Source: Colletes latitarsis (lineage: Eukaryota > Arthropoda > Insecta > Hymenoptera > Colletidae). Taken from it: a stretch of 64,000 nucleotides of DNA. Within the stretch, counting starts at the first letter, position 1; each line of letters begins with the position of its first letter. Location: contig NC_135137.1 in assembly GCF_051014445.1 (NCBI RefSeq), forward strand, positions 28,025,501 to 28,089,500, written 5' to 3'. A program made the translations under genes and the position numbers. The notes under the pieces were generated by a model. The model was not told the origin of the DNA, made no database searches, and was given only the letters and a program-made list of their open reading frames with translations. This document shows, piece after piece, positions 1 to 10,104 of the stretch.

Positions 1-184
1 TATAAAAAAAGATTTGTATCAATAAAGAAAATCTAGAAGAGTCATAACGATTAATAATTGAATGTTTTCTTATTTGAATACACGTGTTACCCTAACTAGA
101 ACTTACGCCAGGGAAGTTTCAAAATACAAAATTTGTATATTCTAAAAAGGTTAACTAATAAGGTCCCACGCAAAAAATTCATGA
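1..184. other. AT-rich flank, no feature seen
   Basis: No gene, repeat or splice-bounded frame was recognised here. It lies outside the inverted structure that follows, and it does not match the sequence beyond the right arm (after 10104), so it is probably the unduplicated flank. Confidence 0.5.
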
Positions 185-189
185 AATTT

Positions 190-330
190 CATTTTCTGTC
201 TCACTTCCTCTTGTGTTCATTTGTGTAACCTGTTGGTAATGTTGCGAGTGACACGAAAATGGTAATGTGTTACTCGCTACGTTACCAACAGATGTAGAAA
301 TAAACACAAGAGGAAGTGAGACAAAAATTG
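190..330. repeat. Short foldback at the left end of the large inverted repeat
   Basis: The segment at 193-230 (CTGTCTCACTTCCTCTTGTG onward) is repeated in inverse orientation at about 300-332, so about 60 bp fold onto each other around a loop near 262-271. The inner half continues into the left arm. The outer half is closer to the copy at 29400-29490, with which it shares GACACGAAAATGGTAATGTG. This suggests that two ends of the same repeat family are joined head to head here. Both halves stop before the GC-rich palindrome seen at the other two ends. Confidence 0.75.
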
Positions 331-3169
331 AAATTACATAAATTTTAGTATTTTTTAACGGAATGAAAGATGTACGGTTCAGAATTGAACATCAATCGAT
401 TAATTTCATTAGAGCAACTAATCGCTTAAGATTTCTTAAAGATTTGAAAATCATTAAAATACGTAAGGATGTACCTCATTGACAAGTACACAGCAAATCC
501 TCTATTTTTTATTTTAAATTGTAATACATCAGGCTGTTTCCTGATGCTGATGCACGTACTACCAGTATTATACTTGAGGCATTCTATACGTCGCAACTTT
601 ATAAACAAACGTGATCAGTGACTATACGCAACGCTACACCAAAAGTAAACGCGAGGAATATAACCGATCGCAACTCTAAAAGTAATCAAAATCGGTTCAT
701 TGTAATTGCAACGCGATAATATCTACATTTCGCAACACTAATGCAATCCGAAATTAGTTCGTATACGCAACACTAACCTGAAAAAAATCGCGAAAAATTT
801 TCATCATTCGCAACTCTAAAATTATCTATAAAACTAATTATTTGCACAAATAACTAGGCAAGCAACGCGAATAATTTGTACTTCGTAACGCTAATAGCAA
901 ACCGGTATTAATTCTTACTCGCGACACTACTCTGAAAGCAAACGCGAAAATATTCATCAGTCGCAACGCTAAAATGAATCGTGATAAATTCAAATTATGC
1001 GCAAAGCTATTTTTAAAACAAACGCGATCATTTGCGTTCCGCAACACTAACGTAAACCACGATCTGCCCCAAAATACTGGCTGTTGATCTGAAAAACTAC
1101 AAATACTACAAATACAGGCGAATATAGTGACGCAGTAGGAACATGGAATGACACTCCATACTCATCCGAAGATGAAGATGAAGAGCCATTTGTTGCAGCC
1201 CACTCTTGAAACAATTTGTCAGGGCTTCTTCGACTCCCGAGAGTCTCTTCTTTCTTCGGCGGTCCTGCCAAAGACTGAAACTTAAGCCTAGGCTCGAGAT
1301 TCCGTGAATACGTTGTCGGAACAAGTGTGAAGAAACTCGAGCGGGACGAGCGTTTCGGGGACCCTACCGCGAACGAACGCGACCGCGAAGAGCAACAGTA
1401 AAGTCGCACGATTCCAGGAATCGAAAGTAAAACCAAAACAAACGGAACGATCCGTTTGGATCGGCTAACGTTTCGACTTCTGAAATCGAACTACAGGCAC
1501 AGGACCTGTACAGTCCTGCCCTGACCCTACCTACTTACATCTAACACACATCCCAGAAAGAAAGTTACCTACCTACCTAACTCTATATTTAAAAAATTGC
1601 AAAACTCATTCTCGCAAACATACGCTCCACGGTTCTCACACATAATGTCCGGGCGCAAAAGCCTACACTAGAGAGGACGCCCCGGGGTTCCTCCGACACC
1701 CGAACATTCCACACAACTTTCATACTCTAAGGTACGTACCAAATCCTGAAATCAACTGACAAAGGCTAGTGATCATTGCGTATCTTCACTATATGTATAT
1801 ATATGTATTACGTTATTTTAATGTAATCCAATTATTGATGAAATATGTGATTGTACGAATGAAATAAATTATTATATTATTGTATAAATGACCGTGATTG
1901 AATTTCTTCAGTTTATTGTTCACGATCAAGAAGTAAATCGTCATTTATATTTCATTACATATTTTGTACTACGATATACGTGTATGTAACAAATATGTAC
2001 GAGATTAAATAAAATTATCTTTGTAAATTATAGTGAAGTTTTTAAACGACGTAATTCCACAGCCTAACCACAAACACACACATATGTGACAATTACGTCG
2101 CGCACGATACACTAGCGCAATGTTAGTCGCATATTTATATTATTAGATATTTTTATAAACTAATTCATCGTGCCCATTGCTTTCACTCACGTAAGTAGCA
2201 CCTGGGCACTTGAGTGAGATTAGGCAATGAACACGGAAAAGTGTCCTGAAAATCCTGAACTAGAAAAATGGTTATAGTAAATACTAACGTATAACGAAAT
2301 AATAGTTGTTTATTCTTTTTACTGGACTTTCTACTTGTGATAAATAAACAACAAAAGTTTAATATACATTAATAATGGAAGATATTATTAGAACAGAAAA
2401 TTATTTTCATTAAAATTTGAATTATTTAGGACTTCAATCAAGATTTTACAATAAAATAAATTACTTTCAAAATTGAAGGAAAAATTTTACACTCGAGCAA
2501 TTCTGTCGTCAAAGCGTATTTTGTGAGGATGGAAATAGTACATACTGCATATTTCTTTGACGCAAGAATTTACCCATCGCGAAATGTCTTTTTGTACATA
2601 AATTGAAACATCAAATTTTTCGATACGTAAGACTTTGGCATGATTCATACAAAGCCATCAAGTTACATTTAAATGTGGGGCATGAGCAATTTAAAAAACA
2701 ATCAGTATTCAACATCAATAATCATCATTGAATATGTAATGTAATTACAACTCAAAGAATTTCCATATTCAATTGATATTATATTATAACTAATTTATAT
2801 TATAACCATTAGCTACTCTATGTTATATTTTCATGTCAGATTAAAATTCGCGGAGTATAAAAAGACCCTAACCTGAACTATAAAATAAAACAATGTACAT
2901 ATGTAGGTTCCTACGCACGGGTACAAAAAATACCCGCGATCACTATATTCGCCAAAAATACTAAGTATACAACTGGTCACCCGTGTTGATTCGGACCTTT
3001 CGTCCAACAACATGGTGGGGGACCAGAGGAAACAAAATAGCATGCGACTTACCAATTGTAGAATGCAAGCACCCGGTCGACGATGTTGGCTAGTTGAAGT
3101 CATCAGCGAAGTCAGCATCAATGTCAGCAACGAAATTATCGTCGAGTTTCTCTGGATCCACAAGTACGA
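271..3169 (-). repeat. Left arm of a 10-kb inverted repeat
   Basis: The reverse complement of this block matches 7170-10020 almost base for base. For example, a 129-codon open frame at 1047-1436 (minus) is identical in protein to 8893-9282 (plus). Paired coordinates sum to 10329 near the middle of the arm, 10338 at the inner end and 10292 at the outer end, so only small indels separate the arms. The outer 800 bp hold a ladder of degenerate GTTGCG and CGCGTTT words. A GC-richer block at about 1050-1740 is followed inward by AT-rich DNA. I recognise no protein in it. It could be one long terminal inverted repeat of a transposon, or half of a duplicated gene. Confidence 0.9.
1047..1436 (-). other. 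Open frame in left arm, unrecognised
   Basis: A 129-codon open frame begins at a TTG, so it has no start codon a eukaryote would use. It could only be translated as an exon interior. The middle is hydrophilic, with a Lys/Glu-rich patch, then a run of six serines followed by Asp-Glu-Tyr-Gly. The last third is hydrophobic. The mirror copy at 8893-9282 encodes the same protein. Because the arms are near-identical as DNA, this identity is not evidence of selection. No known domain was recognised. It may be an exon, a transposon gene fragment or chance in a GC-richer block. Confidence 0.25.
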
Positions 3170-3187
3170 TGATGAGATATCAGGATC
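3053..3187 (-). CDS. Splice-bounded candidate exon, leftward unit
   Basis: On the minus strand a pyrimidine-rich acceptor (TTTCTTTCTACAG) precedes position 3187 and a consensus donor (TTG followed by GTAAGT) follows position 3053. One frame is open from acceptor to donor. A second frame ends in an acidic tail of Asp, Ala and Phe and then a TAG. The right arm carries the mirrored exon with the same donor at 7286, but the acceptor side lies just outside the arm and differs. The product is unknown. The splice signals are real as sequence, but use of the exon is inferred. Confidence 0.35.
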
Positions 3188-3314
3188 CTGTAGAAAGAAA
3201 GAATAAATGTTTTAACGGAAAGGTTTCTACCGTATTGGAAAACTTGATGTAGAAAAATTTGAATCAAACAATTTTTTTTAAGCGTACTCGAAACAAAATA
3301 CGAAGGATACTTAC

Positions 3315-3475
3315 ATTTATCGCACGTGGACATCGCCAAATAATCCTTTTCGCATAGATACAGGTTTCCTGTCAAAACGTGTTCAAACTCTCAAAGCATT
3401 CTGGCGTCGCGTCTATTGCGGGACCGTAGTTTAATCGTAATTGAGTGCCCCATGTGCTTAAATTGTAATTATGGG
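3315..3475 (-). CDS. Splice-bounded candidate exon with LIM-like end
   Basis: A strong acceptor (TTTATTTCTGTGACAG) and a strong donor (AAAT then GTAAGTAT) bound 161 bases on the minus strand. The second half reads GNLYLCEKDYLAMSTCDKC, which resembles the last zinc-binding part of a LIM domain. However, the first half of the domain (the His-x2-Cys and preceding Cys pair) is not visible, and a stop in the same frame lies just upstream. The first half is open in a different frame. It may be a decayed captured gene fragment, or the resemblance may be chance. Confidence 0.3.
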
Positions 3476-3589
3476 CTGTCACAGAAATAAAACACAAATT
3501 TATTAACAGACACTTATTAATATTGTATAAATGCATCGATGGAGAATGGCGAAGAGAACAGAAACAGTTAAAAATAAAAAATTGCATAC

Positions 3590-3760
3590 CTAATTAGACG
3601 CGAAGCTGTCAACACACTTATCACACCACTTTCCAGACGAAGAATAACGAACAGGATCGCACACGTCTCCCGCGCGAGGAGTGGGGAGTGGGGTGAGGGA
3701 GTCACCTAGTCCGTCTCGACTCTCGATGTGCATCTTCGAAAGAAAGGTTAAACCTTATAT
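3590..3760 (-). promoter_or_regulatory. Leftward TATA promoter and first untranslated exon
   Basis: On the minus strand CGAGATATAAGGTTTAACC contains a TATA box at 3759-3753, and the GC-richer stretch that follows ends at a possible donor (TTAG then GTATGC) at 3590. The same TATA context and first-exon end, with a conserved CTTCGCGTCTAAT, occurs in mirror image at 4814-4972 on the plus strand. Transcription would start near 3728 if TATA spacing is normal. This would drive the exons at 3475-3315 and 3187-3053. No ATG of useful length lies in this exon, so it would be a 5' leader. Confidence 0.4.
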
Positions 3761-3960
3761 CTCGAAGAATTGAAAATAAATAAAATAAATATATGAAGTA
3801 AATTAAATTAATATAAAAAGATATTAAATAAACAATTAATTACTGATTTATAATCTTTATACTACTGTGACGTCACAATGAGAAGCTCTCATTGGCTCAT
3901 CTAATATCGATTTCTTATTGGTTGCATATGTAACTAGATCAATTAAAATGTATTAATTCT
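3592..3960. repeat. Inner inverted repeat, left half
   Basis: This block is inverted relative to 4640-4972. Shared landmarks in order are the word ATTAGACGCGAAG at the outer edge, a CACACCAC/GTGTGATG word, the TATA box block, the word AATTAATTGTTT, and ATCGATAT near the centre. The match is interrupted and looks far weaker than that of the outer arms, with many substitutions and several indels. The outer edges look like terminal inverted repeats, but I could not find a clean target-site duplication. It is either an old non-autonomous transposon or a duplicated promoter. Confidence 0.7.
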
Positions 3961-4071
3961 AACCATATAATGTGTAAGTATTAACTTTCAATCTAAATTT
4001 CAATCAGTTTTTTATATAAAAGTTTCTTTTGTTTCTACTAAATTTTCTAGAGATATTTGTTTTAATTCTCA

Positions 4072-4263
4072 CTAAATTACCAACCTTCTTTGACGCGGTG
4101 TCGATAACATTGAACTTGACACAGTTTTGGTAAGAAGTTTTCTACAGGCATAAACGAAGTGTGAAGTACACGTCGCACCCGATATTTTTCCCGTAACACA
4201 CGGATTAAGGGCACAGACAATGCATAACATAGACGCATAAACCAACAGTGTTGTGTCACGCAT
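4072..4263 (-). CDS. Candidate small secreted peptide
   Basis: A 63-codon frame starts at an ATG on the minus strand, at the centre of the palindromic locus. Residues 1-24 look like a signal peptide: a short polar start, then a hydrophobic stretch containing LLVYASMLCIVCA and a Gly-containing cleavage-like end. The remainder holds Cys residues and a basic stretch near the C terminus (PRQRR) that could be a processing site. A TATA-like TTTATATTC lies about 65 bases upstream. No family was recognised. A GTG-initiated frame overlaps it, so the open reading could partly reflect local base composition. Confidence 0.3.
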   Translation of the reverse strand: MRDTTLLVYASMLCIVCALNPCVTGKISGATCTSHFVYACRKLLTKTVSSSMLSTPRQRRLVI

Positions 4264-4639
4264 ATCAGGAATTCATGAGCCCATCTCCAAGGTGAAGTCG
4301 AGAGGCCGGCGTTCGAGAATATAAACACAGCCTGACCGAGCTTTCAAGAGATAAGAAATATATCGCATCATTGTCCTTGGCTTAGGAATGCTAATAATGG
4401 TAAGAATAAAATTATTTAAAGAATATTATAGAATACACAAGAAATAGGTACAGACGAGTAACAGAGAGGAACAGTATTTAGTGGGAGTCCTATGACGCAA
4501 AAGAAAAGCATCGTGAAAAATTAATATTTTTGTATATTTTATACATATTATTTGTTTATTGCTGTTGTATTCACATAACTTATATGAAAAGTATTTATGG
4601 AAATAGTGATAATTAATGTATTTCAATCGATCTAGTTAT

Positions 4640-4985
4640 TTATGTGTCGATTGACAGATCGATATTCGATATTCAAGCAGCGCCTGTGATTGGCTATTAC
4701 TCATTGTAACGCCACAAGAATATAAAGACAATAAATCATTAATTAATTGTTTGTCTGATATCTTTTTGTATTTATTTTATGTATTTACTTTATTTATTTT
4801 CAGTTATTCGAGATATAAGGTTTAACCTTTTCTTCCGAAATACAGATCGAGTCCGTCATTCCTGTCATTCGAGTCAGTCGTTCCTGTCATTCGAGTCAGT
4901 CGTTCCTGTCCGTCATTCGTCCTCTGGAAATTCGTGTGATGAGCTGCAGTGACAGACTTCGCGTCTAATGAGATACGTAATTTTT
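4640..4985 (+). promoter_or_regulatory. Inner inverted repeat, right half; rightward promoter and leader
   Basis: This mirrors 3592-3960. The TATA box is at 4814 (AGATATAAGG), so a start near 4844 is expected. The leader contains a tandem repeat of about 24 bp built on GTTCCTGTCATTCGAGTCAG at 4855-4915, which includes TCAGTC words resembling an insect initiator. The block ends in CTTCGCGTCTAATGAG, matching the leftward copy, where the equivalent position is a splice donor. Here the donor G is lost (GAGATACGTAA), so if the first exon is spliced it uses another site. Confidence 0.4.
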
Positions 4986-5278
4986 AATTTTTGTCATCTT
5001 AGTGTTCCAAATCGCTCGTAGTACTTTCCTTTATTGTCTAGTAGTGCTTTCATTTAATATTAACACGTTTCTGACGTTCAAGTCAATTGGAATCGCGAAA
5101 AATATTTGATCTGCTTCGTACGTGCTCTTCCCATACATAATCGTCGTCAATTATGATGTGTGTAAACGTAATTAACAATTTATGGACCATATTTCGGGTT
5201 CAGTCAATGTTTAATTAAGTTATAGGTACATTTATTTTAACGCATTGGATCGTAATATGTGTTTTATTGCTGTTACAG

Positions 5279-6748
5279 ATTTTGATTGTCGAGTTCGACT
5301 GGAAGGGACGCTATCGGCGTGCAATCAACGACATTATGCATGGAAAATGCTAATGGAAGGAATACGAAATTGAATATCGGGAAAATCAACTTCGTTATAA
5401 CAAGTGAGTATGCACTTATACAGGATGTTCAAACAAAATAAGACGAAAATCAAGAATTTAATTTGTTGATGGAGATTTCGTTAAAAAGTTATTAATGTTT
5501 AAAATTCCGCCTGTACTGAATTTTTTTCTAGAAAGTGGGTAGGATTTCGGTGGTAGGTCTATTCACCAAAAATTATTGTAATTGACCCCCGCAACTAAAA
5601 ATAATTTTTCCAGAACGATTTGAAATTTTTTAATTTTGTCGAAAAATTTCGCACCTTCTCGAATTTTTTTCTAGGAAATGAGTAGGATTTCGGGGGTATG
5701 TCTATTCACCAAAAATGATTGTAATTGACCTCCGCAAACGAAAATAATTTTTTCAGAATTAATTAAAAATTTTTTTTTTCGTCGAAAAATTTAAGCACTA
5801 CCACCCCCCCTTGTCGATTTTTCTTAAAAATTACTTTTTCATTTTTAGTAATTTTGTTTGACGCCCTACAGAAAAGTTGTCTAATACTTTTTTATAGGTA
5901 CCTATGGGCTCTATTCCAGAAAAAAGTTTCATTGAAATATATTCACTATTGTACGAGTTATGGTCGTTTGAAAATTGGACCATTTTTATGGGGTTTTTCT
6001 CATTTTGCGGAGTCAAGAACCAACTTTTCGAATATTTTTGCGATTTGTACATATTCTCCGCCAAAATACGCGTAGTTTGCTTTTTTAAACATTAAAATCG
6101 TCTAATCCGTTCAGAAGTTATGACGTTTTAAAGATTCGCATGAAAATTCGGGCAGATATTTCTGGCCAGAAATTATATTTTCGGTAAGGAATTTTTTTCT
6201 CGAAAGTGCGTAGAATTTCGAGGGTATGTGTAATGACTAAAAATGATTGTAATTGACCCCCGCAACCGAGAATAATTTTTTTAGAATGATTTGAAAAATT
6301 TTTTTTTCGACGAAAAATTTCAGCACCTATTCGATTTTTTTTTTCGAAAATGGATAGGATTTCGGAGGTATGTGTATTCACTAAAAATGATTGTAATTGA
6401 CCCCCGCTCCCGAAAATAATTTTTTCAGATCGATTTGAAATTTTTGAATGTAATTGTTAATAACTTTTTAACGAAGCCACCATCAACAAATTGGTATTCT
6501 TGATTTTCGTCTTATTTTGGTCTTTAGAATCTCCCATTAAAATTTTTCCCAGGGTTGGCCGGACACCCTGTATATGTTAACATATTTTTGTGTTTTCGTC
6601 GACCAATTTTGATACTAAATCTATAAATAGACAAGCTTGTGTGATTACTTAATTATTTCTTACTTTTCATTTCAGGTTTTTTTTTTCAGAAATTTTGATG
6701 ACCGCGCGCAATGCGGTCGGTAGAATCAGTGTTTGTTGCGTAGATTAG
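5279..6748 (+). CDS. Candidate two-exon short ORF, rightward unit
   Basis: A strong acceptor (TTGCTGTTACAG) precedes 5279 and a donor (ACAA then GTGAGT) follows 5403. An ATG at 5340 opens 21 codons plus one base. The next good acceptor (TTTTTTTTTTCAG) ends at 6689, and joining at 6690 keeps the frame open to TAG at 6746-6748, giving 41 residues. The intervening intron contains the TA-flanked element 5421-6570. The peptide is basic and resembles nothing I know. A further splice-bounded segment (6856-7061) and one entering the right arm (7166-7285) follow. The transcript may be non-coding, with this as a chance upstream ORF. Confidence 0.25.
5421..6570. mobile_element. TA-flanked 1-kb non-autonomous element, copy 1
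   Basis: The ends read CAGGATGTTC and GGACACCCTG, each flanked by TA as in Tc1/mariner-type insertions. The left terminal repeat has an internal deletion compared with copies at 51784 and 24942. Inside are about four tandem or inverted versions of a 120-140 bp subunit containing GGATTTCGGGGGTATG and CAAAAATGATTGTAATTGAC. The middle holds a frame (5831-6064, minus) that is also open in other copies. It lies in the intron between the exons ending at 5403 and starting at 6690. Confidence 0.85.
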
Positions 6749-7061
6749 TTCATTGTTTTTCGAAGCACAGTTGCTTCGAGTAGAGTTTCGTTTATACTTT
6801 AAACACACGCAAAGGTCGATTCAATGTATATAGCGCATTTTTATATTTTTTCCAGAGCATCGTGGCTCTTTGCTTTCTAAATCGCGACAGTAGAGCCTCT
6901 TGTTCGCCGACTTTGATTTTCGGTCACGTTAGTTTAATATTCACTTTAATTTTTTTTCATTTTTCCTTTGAAAATTAAAATCACTCGACGCCGGTGTTAG
7001 AATCAATTCATCACTGAAGAGAAACATATGTATATTGAGCGAAAGTCCACGAATAAAATAC
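6690..7061 (+). other. Further splice-bounded segments of the rightward unit
   Basis: After the frame ending at 6748, a pyrimidine-rich acceptor (TATTTTTTCCAG) at 6855 and a donor (AATAC then GTAAGTAT) at 7061 bound about 206 bases. All frames contain stops, so this would be non-coding or 3' untranslated. AATAAA also occurs at 7052 just before the donor. The next possible exon begins at 7166 and enters the right arm. Confidence 0.25.
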
Positions 7062-7165
7062 GTAAGTATCATCCAACTTTATTCTACACAAGTTTAGAAA
7101 AAAATAATATCTTCAAATTTTACTAACGATTTAAAATTTGTTAAATTATCAAAAACTTGTGAATA

Positions 7166-7285
7166 GTTTCGTACTTGTGGAACCAGAGAAACTCGACGAT
7201 AATTTCGCTGGAGACATTGATGCTGACTTCGCTGATGACTTCAACTAGCCAACATCGTCGACCGGGTGCTTGCATTCTACAATTG
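7166..7285 (+). CDS. Mirror exon at start of right arm
   Basis: A weak acceptor (GTGAATAG) precedes 7166 and a consensus donor (TTG then GTAAGT) follows 7285. It mirrors the leftward exon 3187-3053. One frame reads an acidic C-terminal tail (Asp/Ala/Phe rich) and stops at TAG, with Glu and Gly replacing residues of the left copy. The other frame stays open to the donor. The product is unknown. Confidence 0.25.
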
Positions 7286-8892
7286 GTAAGTCGCATGCTA
7301 TTTTGTTTCCTCTGGTCCCCCACCATGTTGTAGGACGAAAGGTCTGAATCAACACGGGTGACCAGTTGTATACTTAGTATTTTTGGCGAATATAGTGATC
7401 GCGGGTATTTTTTGTATCCGTGTGTAGGAACCTACATATGTACATTGTTTTATTTTATAGTTCAGGCTAGGGTCTTTTTGTACTCCGCGATTTTTAATCT
7501 AACATGAAAATATAACATAGAGTAGCTAATGGTTATAATATAAATTAATTATAATATAATATCAGTTGAATATGGAAATTCTTTGAGTTGTAATTACATA
7601 CTGATTGCTTTTTTAAATTGTTTATGCCCCACATTCAAATGTAAATCGATGGCTTTGTATGAATCATGCCAAAGTCTTACGTATCGAAAAATTTGATGTT
7701 TCAATTTATGTACAAAAAGACATTTCGCGATGGGTAAATTCTTGAGTCAAAGAAATATGCAGTATGTACTATTTCCATCCTCACAAAATACGCTTTGACG
7801 ACAGAATTGCTCGAGTGTTAAATATTTTAAATACTTTGCTTCAATAATTTTTCCTTCAATTTTGAAAGTAAATTATTTTATTGTAAAGTCTTGATTGAAG
7901 TCTTAAATAATTCAATTTTAATGAAAATAATTTTCTTTTCTAATAATATCTTCCATTATTAATGTATATTAAACTTTTGTTGTTTATTTATCACAAATAG
8001 GAAATCCATTAAAAAGAATAAACAACTATTATTTGGTTATACGTTAGTATTTACTATAACAATTTTTCTAGTTCAGGATTTTCAAGATACTTTTCCGTGT
8101 TCATTGCCTAATCTCACCCAAGTGCCCAGGTGCTACTTGCGTGAGTGAAAGCAATGGGCATGATGAATTAGTTTATAAAAATATCTAATAATATAAATAT
8201 GCGACTAACATTGCGCTAGGGTATCGTGCGCGACGTAATTGTCACATGTGTGTGTTTGTGGTTAGGCTGTGGAATTACGTCGTTTAAAAAATTCACTATA
8301 ATTTACAAAGATAATTTTATTTAATCTCGTACATATTTGTTACATACACGTATATCGTAGTACAAAATATGTAATGAAATATAAATGACGATTTACTTCT
8401 TGATCGTGAACAATAAACTGAAGAAATTCAATCACGGTCATTTATACAATAATATAATAATTTATTTCATTCGTACAATCACATATTTCATCAATAATTG
8501 GATTACATTAAAATAACGTAATACATATATATACATATAGTGAAGATACGCAATGATCACTAGCCTTTGTCAGTTGATTTCAGGATTTGGTACGTACCTT
8601 AGAGTATGAAAGTTGTGTGGAATGTTCGGGTGTCGGAGGAACCCCGGGGCGTCCTCTCTAGTGTAGGCTTTTGCGCCCGGACATTATGTGTGAGAACCGT
8701 GGAGCGTATGTTTGCGAGAATGAGTTTTGCAATTTTTTAAATATAGAGTTAGGTAGGTAGGTAACTTTCTTTCTGGGATGTGTGTTAGATGTAAGTAGGT
8801 AGGGTCAGGGCAGGACTGTACAGGTCCTGTGCCTGTAGTTCGATTTCAGAAGTCGAAACGTTAGCCGATCCAAACGGATCGTTCCGTTTGTT

Positions 8893-9282
8893 TTGGTTTT
8901 ACTTTCGATTCCTGGAATCGTGCGACTTTACTGTTGCTCTTCGCGGTCGCGTTCGTTCGCGGTAGGGTCCCCGAAACGCTCGTCCCGCTCGAGTTTCTTC
9001 ACACTTGTTCCGACAACGTATTCACGGAATCTCGAGCCTAGGCTTAAGTTTCAGTCTTTGGCAGGACCGCCGAAGAAAGAAGAGACTCTCGGGAGTCGAA
9101 GAAGCCCTGACAAATTGTTTCAAGAGTGGGCTGCAACAAATGGCTCTTCATCTTCATCTTCGGATGAGTATGGAGTGTCATTCCATGTTCCTACTGCGTC
9201 ACTATATTCGCCTGTATTTGTAGTATTTGTAGTTTTTCAGATCAACAGCCAGTATTTTGGGGCAGATCGTGGTTTACGTTAG
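8893..9282 (+). other. Open frame in right arm, copy of 1047-1436
   Basis: The same 129 codons as the left-arm frame, again beginning at TTG. A possible acceptor (TAGTTTTTCAG) lies near its end at 9240. No domain was recognised. Confidence 0.25.
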
Positions 9283-9740
9283 TGTTGCGGAACGCAAATG
9301 ATCGCGTTTGTTTTAAAAATAGCTTTGCGCATAATTTGAATTTATCACGATTCATTTTAGCGTTGCGACTGATGAATATTTTCGCGTTTGCTTTCAGAGT
9401 AGTGTCGCGAGTAAGAATTAATACCGGTTTGCTATTAGCGTTACGAAGTACAAATTATTCGCGTTGCTTGCCTAGTTATTTGTGCAAATAATTAGTTTTA
9501 TAGATAATTTTAGAGTTGCGAATGATGAAAATTTTTCGCGATTTTTTTCAGGTTAGTGTTGCGTATACGAACTAATTTCGGATTGCATTAGTGTTGCGAA
9601 ATGTAGATATTATCGCGTTGCAATTACAATGAACCGATTTTGATTACTTTTAGAGTTGCGGTCGGTTATATTCCTCGCGTTTACTTTTGGTGTAGCGTTG
9701 CGTATAGTCACTGATCACGTTTGTTTATAAAGTTGCGACG
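9270..9740 (+). repeat. Degenerate subterminal repeat ladder (GTTGCG/CGCGTTT)
   Basis: The word TTAGxGTTGCG recurs roughly every 45-70 bases, usually followed 15-25 bases later by TCGCGTTTG or a variant. I count about ten units, for example at 9281, 9360, 9400, 9510, 9555, 9590, 9650 and 9695. The mirror ladder is at about 600-1060. Arrays like this near element ends serve as transposase binding sites in several DNA transposon superfamilies. Assignment to one is not possible from sequence alone. Confidence 0.7.
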
Positions 9741-10020
9741 TATAGAATGCCTCAAGTATAATACTGGTAGTACGTGCATCAGCATCAGGAAATAGCCTGA
9801 TGTATTACAATTTAAAATAAAAAATAGAGAATTTGCTGTGTACTTGTCAATGAGGTACATCCTTACGTGTTTTAATGATTTTGAAATCTTTAAGAAATCT
9901 AAATCGATTGATTATTTCAATGAAATTAATCGATTAAAAAATACTAAAATTTCTGTAATTTCATTTTCTGTCTCACTTCCTCTTGTGTTCATTTCTAAAT
10001 CTGTTAGTAACGTAGCGAGT

Positions 10021-10104
10021 GACAGGAAAATGTAATGGGGCTCTAGAGCCCCAGAAAAATGGGCCGAAAAAATACATTGCGTGAAAGGTCTGCTCGTATA
10101 CCTG
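10021..10104. repeat. Outer end of the repeat family with GC-rich palindrome
   Basis: Beyond the arm the sequence has a perfect palindrome GGGGCTCTAGAGCCCC, then GGGCCGAAAAAATACATTG and GGTCTGCTCGTATACC. The same order occurs in reverse at 29340-29420, so this is part of the dispersed family and its true end is at or near 10104. The left arm lacks this part. Confidence 0.7.

Larger units (their letters stand above)
7170..10020 (+). repeat. Right arm of the 10-kb inverted repeat
   Basis: This is the inverted partner of 271-3169. Differences are few: single substitutions, an extra run of about 30 bases near 7820-7850, and small indels near the outer end. The order outward is exon-like end, AT-rich block, GC-richer block (8600-9280) and repeat ladder (9270-9740). 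Short perfect hairpins occur at 8812-8828 (AGGACTGTACAGGTCCT) and nearby. It would be the 3' half of a duplicated transcription unit or a very long terminal repeat. Confidence 0.9.
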
